From Monoplex corrugatus (taxonomy: Eukaryota > Mollusca > Gastropoda > Littorinimorpha > Ranellidae): a stretch of DNA of 64,000 nt. The stretch is from NCBI GenBank assembly GCA_030674185.1, contig JAPXFY010000021.1:69619748-69683747 (forward strand), in the 5' to 3' direction. The notes under the pieces are model-generated. The model was not told the origin of the DNA and made no database searches. It saw nothing but the letters and a program-made list of their open reading frames with translations. Position 1 is the first letter of the stretch; every line of letters begins with the position of its first letter. Of the stretch, positions 9,945-20,057 are shown one piece after another. The position numbers were made by a program, and so were the translations under genes.

Positions 9945-10913
9945 TTTGCAGATGCAATGAGGGTGGATACTTTTGTTTTAGAGGCTTGGAAAAGTTGCCT
10001 ATGTACAGTGAGGTTGGATTTGCGCCAGCGGCGCTCTGCTCTGCGGCGGGCACGTTTTGCACAGGCAATCTCATGAGTGAGCCAGGGGGTAGGGGGGCGG
10101 TCAGGTAAAAGACGGGTTGTGGCTGGAGCATGAGTGTCCAGAAGATGGTGGAGAGTAGTATAGAATTCATCGGCAAGGTTGTGTGACTTTTCAGAAAGGA
10201 GGCGGGAGGCATCAGATGAAAATGTGGAGAGGTCAATAGATTTGAGATTGCGTCGAGTCACTGTGCGCGTGGTACGGGAAGGAGGAGAAATGTCAAGAGA
10301 ACAGAGAATTGCAGAGTGGTCAGATGGAAGGGCTGAAGTTAGGCGGGTAGAAAGAATTAGGCAGTTGTCAGTAGCTGAATTGTGGTGATCACGAGAAATG
10401 ATCCAGTCAAGAATGTGACCTTTTTTATGGGTTGGTTCAGAAATATGTTGTGTCATATTGTGATTGGACAGAGACTTGATGATATGTCTTGTGTCATAAC
10501 GGTGAGTGTTGTCGTAGTGGACATTGATGTCACCTAGAATGATGAGATTTCCAGGTAAGAGACAGTAGTAATCAATTAGTTGGTCAAAGTCAGAGAGAAA
10601 CATGGGTGTGGTGAGCTTGTTGGCAGAGCTAGGTGGAGGTCGATAGACACAGGAGAAGGTGATGGGGTGAGGGGTGGATTGGAAGGATACTTCAACGTGC
10701 TCAAAAGAAGGATGGGAGAAAGGCAGAGACTGCGAGAAAGATAGGCGGGAATGGAGTGAGTCGTTGTAGAGGATGGCGATACCACCACCTCGGGATGGGC
10801 GATGGAAAGAAGCAAGCCTATATCCACTCGGAGTGAGATTCGCATGTATGGGTTCGTGACCAAGGGGGTTAAGCCAAGTTTCGGTGATAAATACAATGTC
10901 AATATGCTCGTCT
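9945..10913 (-). pseudogene. CR1/L2-like endonuclease (copy 1)
   Basis: This is the endonuclease half of LINE copy 1, read from about 10913 down to 9945. It shows DIVFITETWLNPLGHEPIH, YRPPPSS, ILGDINVHYDN and SDHSAILCS, the last carrying the catalytic His that the 58-kb copy has lost. It then passes through ACAKRARRRAERRWRK to the RTE insertion point. The frame is open across the segment, but the start is truncated inside the endonuclease and the link to RT is cut by the RTE-like element. Confidence 0.85.
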
Positions 10914-11105
10914 GACCTCAGGGTTATGGAACTATCCAGGTAGGACCTCAGGACCTGGCCAGCTCTTGGGTTTATATGCAGGCTTAAGGCGTGTGCCGTG
11001 ATCATTCTGGATTTTCTCCATCACATGGTGCCTGTGACGTCAGTGCATATGAAATTCATTCCGAGCGCAGAGACATCATCTTGAGAAACTGAAACTGAAA
11101 CTGGA
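10914..11105 (+). mobile_element. SINE-3, right part
   Basis: This is the tail half of the repeat started at 4356. Its reverse complement matches 35931-36120 (GCGCTCGGAATGAATT, the GTCACAGG-CCATGTGATGGAGA region, CTGGCCAGGTC), 14262-14330, 20590-20714 and 25338-25505. It joins the left part through the words CCCCTA and CAGGGTTATGGAAC, which are contiguous in the other copies. Confidence 0.7.
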
Positions 11106-11212
11106 CATCTTAATTAAAATGAAAGCACAAAATTATCGCAATAAATTTTCATCAGAATCATTATTCTTCAAACTACTTCCTTCACCCCTTCTTCTTCATT
11201 TTAGCTGTGTAC

Positions 11213-11282
11213 GGGTAAGGAAATGTCGGTGGTTACAGCATCCAGTTGGGAAACAAGAGGTCCTGAGTTCGAGTCATGATGA
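11213..11282 (+). repeat. tRNA-like segment (probable SINE head)
   Basis: A-box-like GTCGGTGGTTACAGC is followed about 40 bp later by a B-box-like GGTCCTGAGTTCGAGTC. There is no well-formed acceptor stem, and it is followed by a low-complexity stretch and then a GAT-tailed LINE end. It is probably a diverged SINE head, not a tRNA gene. Confidence 0.4.
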
Positions 11283-11356
11283 TTTTTCTTTTTCAAGTCC
11301 CTAACGACTGTGGTGTTACATCGGTGGACTGGGGTTTCTTGGACACAAAGTCCTTG

Positions 11357-11357
11357 G

Positions 11358-11393
<36 letters not shown>

Positions 11394-11483
11394 GTGCCCT
11401 GCAGCATGGCGTTGGCGATCATGACCCTCCTTATGAATCTATCCCTTGTCGCCGCAAGTACTTCTTCCACCCAGGGGGCATCT
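11357..11483 (-). mobile_element. RTE-like LINE 3' end, GAT-tailed
   Basis: On the plus strand an ATC run is followed by CATGTGCCCTGCAGCATGGC and the region encoding, on the minus strand, the last ~30 residues of the RTE-like protein seen at 42880-42970. The copy is heavily 5'-truncated. Confidence 0.75.
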
Positions 11484-12018
11484 CCTTGGATTGTGTGCGC
11501 GGGTGTATTGATGTGTGTGCTTAATTTCCTTTTCCTAGTTTTTTGTTTTTTGTTTTTTTTAGCTTATTGAAGTATTGTGTATGTTTTGAAACTGTTATAG
11601 CCCTGATGTGGCTCTACACAGTCGGCTGGGTCTGAAAAAAAAAAGAAAACAATAACAATAGCAATAACAATTCTATCGGTTGCTTCTTCAAGGTCACAGT
11701 GACCTTGAGAAGTACAACGCCTGGATTTTTTTTTTTGTAATAACTTTTGTATAAAAAGGAATATTGGTAGTATGGTGCTGACCATCTTGTTGATCTGTAT
11801 ATCTGTTTTTAGATTCTTATCACCTCTTTAAACCCAAATACAAACATCATGGCCGAGTCAGAGAGCACATTTAGCTTAAACAAAGCAGGTAGAGTTGTGA
11901 CGGTATTTGGAATAATCAACATAATGTACATATATACTGGCACCTCATGTTCTGTCCTGAAACTGAACCTGAGATACTGACACAGATCGTGTGATGTTCT
12001 CTGACAGTAACTTCAAAA
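11484..12018. other. No gene recognised
   Basis: T-rich and A-rich stretches with short homopolymers, and a small inverted repeat around AAGGTCACAGTGACCTT (11691-11707). I see no coding or repeat assignment. Confidence 0.5.
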
Positions 12019-12024
12019 CACAGG

Positions 12025-12057
<33 letters not shown>

Positions 12058-12290
12058 CAACCTCCCTGATGTTTCCTTTTGAGCTGGACAACAAGGAAAC
12101 AGCAAGGGAGTTCTGTTGTTGTTGTTGTTGTTGCTGCGGCTGCTCTTGTTATTGTTGCTGCTGTTGTTGTTGTTGTTGCTGTTGTTGTTGTTTCTGTTAT
12201 TGTTGTTGCTCTTGTCGTTGTTTCTGTTGCTGTTCTTGTTTTTGTTGCTGTTGTTTTTGTTTTTGGTGGTTGGTGGTGGTGGTGTGACGT
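12019..12290. repeat. AAC / GTT trinucleotide microsatellites
   Basis: (AAC)n at about 12025-12058 and a long interrupted GTT/GCT-rich tract at about 12110-12285. They have opposite strand bias, about 55 bp apart. The Cys- and Val-rich frames here are only microsatellite translations. Confidence 0.9.
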
Positions 12291-12325
12291 GAGTTTTGTG
12301 TATTTGTTACTTTGTTGTCTTTTTT

Positions 12326-12385
12326 GTGCACTTGACAAAAGCCAGTTGGCCAAAAATGATCATCCAGTCTTGTTTTGTGAATTAA
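12326..12385 (+). mobile_element. Penelope-like element terminal fragment
   Basis: CTTGACAAAAGCCAGTTGGC, then AAAA and CTTGTTTTGTG, parallels the right arm of the Penelope-like element at 63739-63782. It is a short relic of a Penelope terminal repeat including the hammerhead-like core. Confidence 0.55.
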
Positions 12386-12639
12386 AAACATGTTCAGATT
12401 CTATTTTCCTGTATTTCTCGTTTGTGATTGCTTGAACGGTTACGTTGATTGTGATTTTGTTTTTTTTTCAAATGTTTTTTTTTTTTAAAAAAAACGTCCG
12501 TTAATGTTTTTAACGTTCTGACTTTTCTAGGATGCATGTATGAACGTTGTTATGTACACACTGCACAAGCGCTATGTTGCTGTCCTTCTGCATACTCCGT
12601 CTCTGGTGGGCATGCAAGCTTATTGTTATTATTCTTGTT

Positions 12640-12718
12640 GTTTAAAGCCCAGCCGACTGCATACAGCCATATCAGGGCTAGGGCGTGCATACTGGGTGTT
12701 TTATTGTTTCCATAAGGC
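12640..12718 (-). repeat. SINE-1 fragment (5'-distal part)
   Basis: It contains TTTAAAGCCCAGCCGACTGC, CATATCAGGGCTAG and GTTTCCATAAGGC, words shared with 34640-34685 and, diverged, with 38325-38360. It is probably the far end of the SINE-1 family in reverse orientation. Confidence 0.45.
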
Positions 12719-12802
12719 GCAGGAGAGAGAGAGAGACAGACAGAGAGAGAGAGACAGAGAGAGAGAGCGCGTGTGTGTGCGTATGTGTGTGTGCGCGCAC
12801 GC

Positions 12803-12835
<33 letters not shown>
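12719..12835. repeat. GA and GT microsatellites
   Basis: (GA)n with GACA interruptions, then (GT)n with GC interruptions, ending exactly where an RTE-like LINE fragment starts. Confidence 0.9.
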
Positions 12836-13132
12836 ACAGTCTTGATGGAGGCAGACACAAGAGGATCATTGATAAAGAAGATAAGGAAAAGACAAGCAAC
12901 ATTTATAGGACATTTTATGAGGAAAGGGGAATTAGAGCACCTGGTCACAACAGTAAAAATGGAGGAAAAGAGAACACCAGGTAGACCCAGGGAGAAAATA
13001 TTGGACGGACTTGCAGAGTGGCTGAGGACAGAGAGGGTGGAAGATGTACTTGCAGCAACAAGGGATAGATGCACAGAGAGGGCCATAATCGCCAACGCCA
13101 CGCGGCAGGGCATATGATGATGATGATGATGA
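12836..13132 (+). pseudogene. RTE-like LINE C-terminus with GAT tail
   Basis: An open frame encodes the C-terminal ~92 residues of the GAT-tailed RTE-like protein: VLMEADTRGSLIKKIRKRQ, TFIGHFMRKGELEHL, TPGRPREK and the ending RQGI, then a stop overlapping the (GAT)n tail at 13115-13132. It matches 42690-42970. The 5' truncation falls right after the GT microsatellite. Confidence 0.8.
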
Positions 13133-13199
13133 CAGGATACCGACGTAAATTACTGGATCTGTAAAGTACATAAATGATGTGCTGCCCACGTATACACAT

Positions 13200-13330
13200 G
13201 ACGGAGGTTTAAGCACTAACAGCTCTGCAAACACATTGACCTGGGAGATTGGAAAAATCTCCATCGTCTACTCACCGGGTGAAAGGTACCCAAGCAGAAT
13301 CGAGCCCAGGCAAATAGTGTACCATCACAG
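13200..13330 (-). repeat. SINE-1 fragment with degenerate tRNA head
   Basis: It carries TTGACCTGGGAGATTGGAAA, a CACCGGGTGAAAGG stretch and GAATCGAGCCC, corresponding to the core and B-box side of SINE-1 (compare 38540-38640). Confidence 0.55.
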
Positions 13331-13469
13331 GCAATACTGAAGTTCAAGTTTTCGTCATTGCAGTGGGAGGTGGAACCAAACATAATCTGGCTAAATGAAG
13401 TCTGATGAAGGTACGACGGGCCCAGCAAGCGGTAGTAAGATTACACGATTACAGATTATAAGATCATAA

Positions 13470-13866
13470 TGTATAGAAGAAGAAAAGAAGAAAAGAAGAA
13501 GAAGAAGAAGAAAAAGAAAAGAAGAAGAAGCAAGAAAATGAAGAAGAAATAGAAGAAGAAGAAGAAAAGAAGAAGAAGAAGAAGAAGAACAAGAACAAGA
13601 AGAACAAGAACAAGAACAAGAACAAGAAAAGAACAAGAAGAAGAAGAAGAGAACAAGAACAAGAAGAACAAGAAAAGAAAAGAAGAAGAAGAAGAAACAA
13701 GAAGAAGAAGAAGAAGAAGAAGAAGAAGAAGAAAAAGAAGAAGAAGAAGAAGAAGAAGAAGAAGAAGAAGAAGAAGAAAAGAAGAAGAAGAAGAACAAGA
13801 ACAAGAAAAGAACAAGAACAAGAACAAGAACAAGAACAAGAACAAAGGAAGAAGAAGAAGAAGTAG
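13470..13866. repeat. GAA/CAA-rich microsatellite, ~400 bp
   Basis: This is an almost uninterrupted purine-rich tract of GAA units mixed with AAC and AAAG. It could have grown from the GAA tail of an RTE-like LINE, since a fragment of such a LINE follows it. Long Ser/Phe/Leu-only minus-strand frames here are artefacts of the repeat. Confidence 0.95.
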
Positions 13867-13884
13867 TAAAAAAAAAGGCCAGGC

Positions 13885-14010
13885 CCATCAGTTCCATATC
13901 ATCCCCATGCTAGCGTACCAGTGCCAGGCCTGGATCCTGACCACGCCCTTGGAGCACAACATTACCGCCTGTGAAATGCCTTCAACAAGAGAAACGTGAT
14001 ATGATTAGGA
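13885..14010 (+). pseudogene. RTE-like (GAA family) RT C-terminal fragment
   Basis: The translation IIPMLAYQCQAWILTTPLEH, followed by ITACEM, parallels FVPTLTYQCQTWALTKALER and VTCEMRC of the RTE-like element at 9480-9570. The remainder to about 14200 is out of frame or unrelated. Confidence 0.6.
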
Positions 14011-14261
14011 AAACCAGAACCACAGAAAATGGTGGGAGCAACACCAGCACACTATCCTATTCACCAGCAGATATGAAATTGTTTGATTATCCGAACAGAA
14101 TGCAACCCCAACAGCTGGCGCAACAAGCACAAAACAAGACACCAGGATTCAAAGCCAAAAGCAGATGAAGGAAGACTTGGATGGCAAAAGAGACTGTGAC
14201 GTCACACGGCATTTCTCCACTTCCGGCCTTCCAGCTCGCTGCTGACCATCAAATCTTTCTT

Positions 14262-14765
14262 CTTAAGCCTGCACATAAACCCAAGAGCTGGCCAGGTCCC
14301 GAGGTCCTACTTAGATAGTTCTATAACCCTGGGATCGTAGAGGAGTGAGGTGGCAGAGATCTCAACTTTTCCTGGGGCCAGCACCACGAGGGCGGCACCC
14401 ATCTCCTCTCCCTCCCTTCAAATTCATATTCACATTTTTTTAAAACCAAGACTACAGAAAGGCAAGAAGGCTAATTGGTCTTCAAAGGGTGAGACCTGGG
14501 AAATCAACCTAACTCTCCAATGTTTTTTACCAAGGCAGCAGGACAGTGCCCTGCTCTTCACGATTTTCAACTGCCGTGGGATCTTTAACGTGCACAGCCA
14601 GAAGGCACACGGGTCCGACTCGTTTTTCGTCCCCCTCCGAAGGACTAGACGTTCAGTTCGATTTTCCGGTCAAACTGAGGAGAAAAATCGAGGCCTCTAC
14701 AGGGAGCGAACCCTGGAACCTCGAGTTTAGTATTGACAGGCAAACGTCTTAACCATTCTGTTGTT
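14262..14765 (-). mobile_element. SINE-3 copy, nearly full length
   Basis: In reverse orientation it holds the tail words (CTTAAGCCTGCACATAAAC, CTGGCCAGGTCC), the body (GTGGGATCTTTAACGTGC, GGCACACGGGTCCGACTCG) and the tRNA head near 14695-14760 (reverse B box GAGCGAACCCTGG). This uninterrupted copy shows how the split copy at 4356/10914 should join. Confidence 0.7.
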
Positions 14766-15101
14766 CAAAGATTGGGCACATATTTTGCCAGCGTGGCTCA
14801 AGAGTAATATTTCTTTGTTACGTGCTGCAGTGTCTTTGCTTCCCTTTTTTCATCAGATGGGGACCACTACAGTTGGTATTGTTCTAGGTAATACTGCTAA
14901 AGCGTCAGCTCTGAAACTGAAATGAAGACTGTTTAGATGTAACCTGGGTCTCTACTGTGCTGATCGTGTTGGGATATGCTGTTGTAGCGAGATTCATAAA
15001 TAAACGTTTTTCAAACGAGGGAGAACACAAAACAACAAACAAACAAAGAGGAAATTATCAAAAAACACTCCAGGGTGCTAGGTGGAAGCCAGAGCAACAA
15101 T
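14766..15101. other. No gene recognised
   Basis: Unique-looking sequence with an AAAC-rich stretch at 15028-15045. I see no coding evidence. Confidence 0.5.
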
Positions 15102-15285
15102 GCCTTACCACCGGCCAGACAGTCACCTCCCGACCACCGATGCCACACGTAAAGCGGTAGCCATTTTGCAAAGCTAAGGGGAGCCCTCCATGCGCTGCAC
15201 GATCCATTCAGATCCAGTCATCAGTTATCTTGTTTACAAGTCGAATGGCAAAGCGAAGAAATGACAAACCCGGGACATGCTCCAC
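15102..15285 (+). repeat. Direct repeat, left copy (partner 20391-20570)
   Basis: It shares CACCGGCCAG, GTCACCTCC, TGCCACAC, the CGAATGGCA-type end and CCCGGGACAT-type words in the same order as 20391-20570, about 5.3 kb away on the other side of the Gypsy element. It is diverged, so older than the Gypsy insertion. The function is unknown. Confidence 0.6.
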
Positions 15286-15645
15286 AATGCATATGACAGG
15301 TCCAGCCCAGCCACCGGACCAAGAGAGAATGGAAGAGCTGTTCTTTGCCTCACTTCAGGCCTTTCTCCCTCTACTGGGCAGCTCCACCAGCAGCCGGTTC
15401 AACTCCTTTCACGATAATCGGAACACTACCGAGTTGGAAGATCCAAATGTTGTTCAAATAAAACTTCTAGCAATGTTTGTTCATCAAAACATCCAGCAGT
15501 GTTTGTTCAGTAGCAAAATCGGTCACACATACGCTCCAGACACAGCCTATTTATGTTATTTTCAGCTGGGTCACATGAACCAAAAGGGATCCCAAGCTTG
15601 CCGTCTTTCCAAACCATCACCAGCACTTTCCCTGCAATCATCAGG

Positions 15646-15827
15646 TGTGACGTGTGTTGACAGTAAACAGCGTGCAGATAGCAGCACGGCATGATATTCG
15701 TTTAAATGATAACTGATTGCTGTTCACTGTGAAATGTATATATAGTCAGTTGAGAATCAGACAGTGACGAGTAAAGACGAAGAAGCATTGCCCTGTCTTC
15801 CGAGTTGGCTGTAGAAAGAACGAAACA
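15646..15827 (+). repeat. 5' LTR of the Gypsy element
   Basis: 182 bp, TG...CA ends. It contains a TATATATAG box near 15735 that could serve the promoter. It differs from the 3' LTR in the AGCGTGCAGATAGCAG region only (three substitutions as read). Confidence 0.92.
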
Positions 15828-15845
15828 TGGTGTCAGACTCGTGAT
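15828..15845 (+). promoter_or_regulatory. Gypsy primer-binding site
   Basis: TGGTGTCAGACTCGTGAT immediately follows the LTR. The first nine bases equal the tRNA-Leu type PBS at 1395-1412; the rest differs, so the primer is probably a different tRNA or the site has mutated. Confidence 0.7.
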
Positions 15846-15892
15846 TACGAACTCTAACAAAAATCCAGAATATTGAAGACTAAAGTTCAACC

Positions 15893-16800
15893 ATGGAAGA
15901 TGAACAAGAAGAGAGAAGAGCCAGTCGACGACATGCCAAGATTCCCTTGCCTCCTAAACTTGATGTGAATGGAGGAAACCTGCAGAGCAGCTGGAGGAAA
16001 TTCAAGAGGCTTTGGGACAGCTATGAAATTGTGACAACACAGACAGAAGAAGACTCAACATACAGAACAGCAGTTTTTCTTTCTTGCATCGGGCTGAATG
16101 CTATGGACATCTATGAAGGATTGGCATTTGCTAATGAAGCTGAAAGAAATGACACTGACACTGTTCTCCAGAAATTCGAAGAATACTGTGTGGGTTCAAC
16201 CAATGAAACTTACGAAGCATTCAGATTCAACTGCAGACATCAAGCAGCAGGAGAATCTATCGAACAGTTTATAGCAGATCTGCGGAGACTGATCAAGACC
16301 TGTAACATGTACACTGGAAGACAGACTGTTGAGAGATCAAATCGTACTGGGTGTACATGACGAGACTCTGCGATCAAAATTACTGGAAGTGCGACAGCTG
16401 ACATTAACTGCTTGTATTGATATGTGCAGAGCGCATGAATCAAGTCAACATCAAACCGTCCAAATGATGAGAAAAACGCAGGACACGCAGGAAGTCTAAG
16501 CTTTCAAAGAAAAGAAGACAGCAAAGCAGTATAGCAAAGGAAACAAACCAGAGTACAGAGAGAAATGCGGATATTGTGATGGAAAGCACCCAAGAGCAAA
16601 AGAGAAATGTCCAGCATTTGGAAGAAAATGCAAAGCTTGTGGAGGAAATAATCACTTTGCTTCATGCTGCAGAACACCCAAGGAAAATCAAAAGAAAACA
16701 AGAGTTCGGCACTTCGAAGAAGAGGAGACTAACACTGAAAGCGATAACGAAATCCTCGGGATCGAAGACAAAACCAGAAAAAAGGAGAGAAACATACGAG
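15893..16800 (+). pseudogene. Gypsy gag with two zinc knuckles
   Basis: It starts at ATG 15893, 65 bp after the LTR. The first ~140 residues resemble the gag at 355-933 (PLPPKLDVNG, WRKFKRLWDSYE, TAVFLSCIG, FEEYCVGS). A frameshift near 16308 and TAA at 16497-16499 interrupt it. Downstream the restored frame has CGYCDGKHPRAKEKC and CKACGGNNHFASCC, two CCHC-type knuckles that bind RNA. It then leads without a stop into the protease. Gag and pol therefore probably share one frame in the intact element. Confidence 0.85.
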
Positions 16801-17640
16801 CAAAAATGCTGATAAATGAGATGCCGGTAACATTTCTTCTTGATACAGGTGCAACAACAAACGTGATGTCTGAGAGCCTGTACAGAGAAGTCACAGGAGA
16901 TGAAAGAAAGTCTGACCTGCAAGAGACGAAGAAGAATCTGGTGATGTTCAACGGAACAGAAATGAAGCCTATAGGGGAGATAGTGCTGCGAGTGAAAAAC
17001 CCCAAGAACAGAAGGAAATACAAAGTCAACTTCGCGATCACCAAAACGGATGTAAGCCAGTACTGGGACTGAAAGCTGTACAGCACATGCAATTGTTGAC
17101 GATCAATGAAGAGAACATTGCAACGATAGCGGCGAATCAGAAAAAGGAGGAAAATGCAAAAGATATGCTCACAAAGTACAACGATGTCTTTGAAGGAGAA
17201 GGAAAACTAGAAGGGAAATTACACCTAGAAACAGACCCCAGTATTGCTCCAGTGAAGATGCCTTGCAGAAAGTGGCCGATAGCAGTGCAAGAGAAAGTGA
17301 AGGACGAGCTGAAGAGGTTGAAAAAACTGGACGTGGTCACTAAAGTAGACATGCCAACGGATGGATAAGCAGTTTGGTCGTAGCAAAAAAGAACAATGGG
17401 AAAGTCAGACTGTTCATCGACCCTAAGCCACTGAACAAAGCCCTCAGGAGAAACGAGTACCCCATGCCAACCATTGATGACGTACTGCCTCTCCTCAAAG
17501 ATGCAAAATACTTCACACACCTGGACGCGAAAAACGGGTTTGGGCACGTTGAACTGGACGAAGACAGCAGCTACCTGACAACATTTGAGACGCCTTTTGG
17601 CAAATACCGATGGAAACGAATGCAAGCCACTCAGGAATTC
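16801..17640 (+). pseudogene. Gypsy protease and N-terminal reverse transcriptase
   Basis: The aspartic protease motif FLLDTGATTNVM lies near 16838-16873. The frame stops with TGA at 17070-17072. It continues as NDVFEGEGKLEG, a KMPCRKWPIA-type stretch, another stop near 17366, then VVAKKNNGKVRLFIDPKPLN, YPMPTIDDVL and the catalytic region A motif THLDAKNGF, which carries the first catalytic Asp. At about 17630 the RT ends abruptly, before the YxDD box. The copy therefore lacks polymerase activity. Confidence 0.85.
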
Positions 17641-17654
17641 AGAGCTGCATAAGA

Positions 17655-18832
17655 AGAGCACGTGAGTAGTCTACTGGCCCAGGATGAACATGGACATTGA
17701 AGATTTTGTCAAAACATGCAGCGCCTGTAACACATACCAACGTGGTCAGCAGAAGGAACCACTTATCAGTACAGAGATCCCTGACCTGCCCTGGCAACAC
17801 ATCGCTTGTGACATCTTTGAACATAATGGCAATGAATACCTGGTCACAGTCGATCACTACTCTGATTTCTTTGAGATTGATCGGTTACAAACAAGAGAAT
17901 CCAAAGAGGTCATCATCTGTCTGAAGAGACACTTGGCAAGACACGGAATACCAGAACGCCTGACAACAGACTGTGGAATTCAATTCACATCAAACCAGTT
18001 TGGAAAGTTCAGAAAAACATATGGGTTTGAACACGTAACAAGCTCACCACACTACCCTCAGTCCAATGGAAAAGCAGACAGCGCGGTGAAGGCTGCAAAG
18101 ACGTGCATGAAGAAAGCAGAACACAACAATCAAGATCCCTTCCTCGCTTTACTTGAGCTGAAAAACATCCCGACAGAGACTGTAAACAGTTCGCCTGCTC
18201 AGAGACTGTTCGGCAGAAGAACACGAACACAAGTGCCGACGTCAAAGACATTACTCCTACCTACAGTTGTACCAATCAAGAAAGAACTTGAGAAAAGGAA
18301 ACTGAAGCAAGCGCACTACTACAACAGAAGCGCAGTAGAGCTGACAGAACTGAGTCCGGGACAGATTGTGAAATTCCAACCTCCAGGATCCAAAAAGTGG
18401 ATCAGCGCCAAAGTAGACCAACAGGTGACAGTCATACAACATTCGCACAGAGGACGGACGTCAGTACAGAAGGAATCGTCGTCAGCTACGAGACACAACA
18501 GAAACGGAGCTTCAGCAGACAATCAACCCTCAACGACTTGTCCAGAGAAGGATGATTTCTGGAAGACATCAGGAAAGCGACACATCAGGCAAGCAACAGC
18601 AAATCATCATTCCATCAAAACTGGAACAGATGTCAGGACGCCAGCATCGTCTGTCCGTGAGAACTCATCTGATCAGTCACCAGTCATCAAAATGTCTGAG
18701 ACAACCAGCAGCAAGGAGCCAGATGAAGTTATCAAACAAACAAGGACAGGACAACCCGAACCAGTTAGTTCTCCTTACAGAACAAGATCTGGAAGACAAA
18801 GCAAAAGGCCAGATTTCCTGAAATATGAATGA
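17655..18832 (+). pseudogene. Gypsy integrase with altered catalytic triad
   Basis: This would join element DNA to the host genome. It opens with VYWPRMNMDIEDFV and the C-x2-C half of the zinc-binding domain (CSACNTYQ). The core shows Asp in HIACDIFE and Asp in TTDCGIQF. The third catalytic position falls in NGKADSAVK, where Gypsy integrases of this group normally have Glu (NGKAE); here the codon 18077-18079 is GAC (Asp). The C-terminal tail is long, basic and Ser/Thr-rich and ends with SPYRTRSGRQSKRPDF. From ATG 17684 the frame is open for 382 codons, the longest intact stretch of this element. Confidence 0.88.
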
Positions 18833-19049
18833 AACTGAAGACTCTACCACAATCAGATAAACTGAAAGCATTGCGAAATATGGACATCATGATGATGATG
18901 ATGATCAGAGATAAAATGAGGTGAATGAATGATTGGGCCCTGTGCGTGAGAGAAAGAATGAGTGTTTGTTAAGTTAATGTTGTGATAAAGGTAGGAAACA
19001 CATTTATTTCGTATGGACTGAAAGATAGGAAAAATGATTGATTTTGTTT

Positions 19050-19739
19050 GGCACCCGTCATAAACTTTCTCAGCTGCCTCCTCTTTCTCTCCCATTATGT
19101 AACACATCAGTCCCAATTTCTGATTCAACTAAAAACCTTGGTGTCTGCATTGACTCTACCCTCTCCATGAACAACTTTATTTCTCAAACTGCCAGATCTT
19201 GCTACTATCATCTCCATCGTATAAGGCTGATCAGGAAGTATCTCTCTGTGGAAACAACTGCAAAACTCGTTCTCTCCTTCATAATGTCTCGCATTGACTA
19301 TTGCAATTCACTCCTGTCTGGTCTTCCTGCCTCCACCATTCACATCCTACAGCGCATTCAAAACAATGCTGCACGCCTTGTACTCAAAAAGAAAAAAGCT
19401 GACCACATATCTCCTCTCCTGGCACAACTTCACTGGCTCCCTGTATCAAAGCGCATACAGTACAAACTAGACACCATGTGCTACAAAAGCCTCAATAACG
19501 CAGCCCCCGATTACCTGTCAAGCCTACTTGAGATCTATGTTCCCTCACGTACCCTCCGCTCTGCCTCCGATCCTCTGACTTTTCGCTTTCCACGCACTAA
19601 GCTCAATACCTATGGTCCACGAGCCTTCTCTGTTTCTGGTCCACTCTCCTGGAACAAACTTCCTCTCTCAGTCCGTCAGCAACCTACTTTTGTCTCCTTC
19701 AAGTCCGCTCTCAAAACTCACCTTTTCTCCTCCGCATAA
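19050..19739 (+). pseudogene. CR1/L2-like RT C-terminal region
   Basis: About 229 uninterrupted codons from the truncation to TAA at 19737-19739. It shows NLGVCIDSTLSMNNF, SRIDYCNSLLSGLP, LHWLPVSKRIQYKLDTM and the terminal FKSALKTHLFSSA. It lies downstream of the catalytic domain, so it is non-functional despite being open. It is the least damaged version of this protein end in the window. Confidence 0.85.
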
Positions 19740-19909
19740 AATCCTAACCTCACTCAACCCCCCCCCCCCCCCCTCTCTGTAGCCTGTCTCCGCTCGGAGG
19801 GGAATCACATGGTTATAATATATAATTGTATATGCTATGCTCTCTATAATTTTCCATTGGTTTTATTCTTGCTTTTATTGCTTTTATTCTTTCTCCCCAT
19901 TTATAGCCA

Positions 19910-19947
<38 letters not shown>

Positions 19948-20057
19948 CGTGTGTGTGCGTGCGTGCGTGCGTGTGTGTCTGCTTCAGCGCTTAGATTTGA
20001 TTTTATCAAGATTTTGCGCTATATAAATATTGTAATTATTAAATTATTATTATTATT
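19050..20057 (+). mobile_element. CR1/L2-like LINE fragment nested in the Gypsy element
   Basis: This is a 5'-truncated ~1-kb copy of the same LINE family as 4776-10913 and 54567-58385. It is flanked by a perfect 33-bp direct duplication of Gypsy sequence (19017-19049 and 20058-20090). It includes the RT C-terminus, a C run at 19759-19773, a GT microsatellite at 19913-19975 and an ATT-rich end. It is younger than the Gypsy insertion. Confidence 0.92.

Larger units (their letters stand above)
4776..10913 (-). mobile_element. CR1/L2-like LINE copy 1, itself split by an RTE-like LINE
   Basis: This minus-strand non-LTR retrotransposon has its 3' end at 4776 (an ATA/ATT trinucleotide tail), the RT at 5022-6806 and the endonuclease at 9945-10913. 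It is truncated at about 10913 within the endonuclease. An RTE-like element occupies 6818-9933, flanked by AATAGCTTGTT at 6807-6817 and 9934-9944. Aligned with the fuller copy at 54567-58385, the two halves join without loss, which proves the nesting. The LINE itself sits inside SINE-3. Confidence 0.85.

Noticed and set aside
11991..12435. Cys-, Val- and Thr-rich open frames
   Set aside because: They only translate GTT/AAC trinucleotide repeats and show no other motif.
13391..13897. 168-residue Ser/Phe/Leu frame on the minus strand
   Set aside because: Pure translation of the GAA/CAA microsatellite.
14836..14895. Tiny exon between TTTTTTCATCAG and GTAATACTG
   Set aside because: Only ~31 bp, no neighbouring exon in a compatible frame, and such patterns arise by chance in T-rich DNA.
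15230..15694. 154-codon open frame before and into the Gypsy 5' LTR
   Set aside because: It runs into the LTR, so its end is created by the insertion. No recognisable domain, and it overlaps the 15102-15285 repeat.
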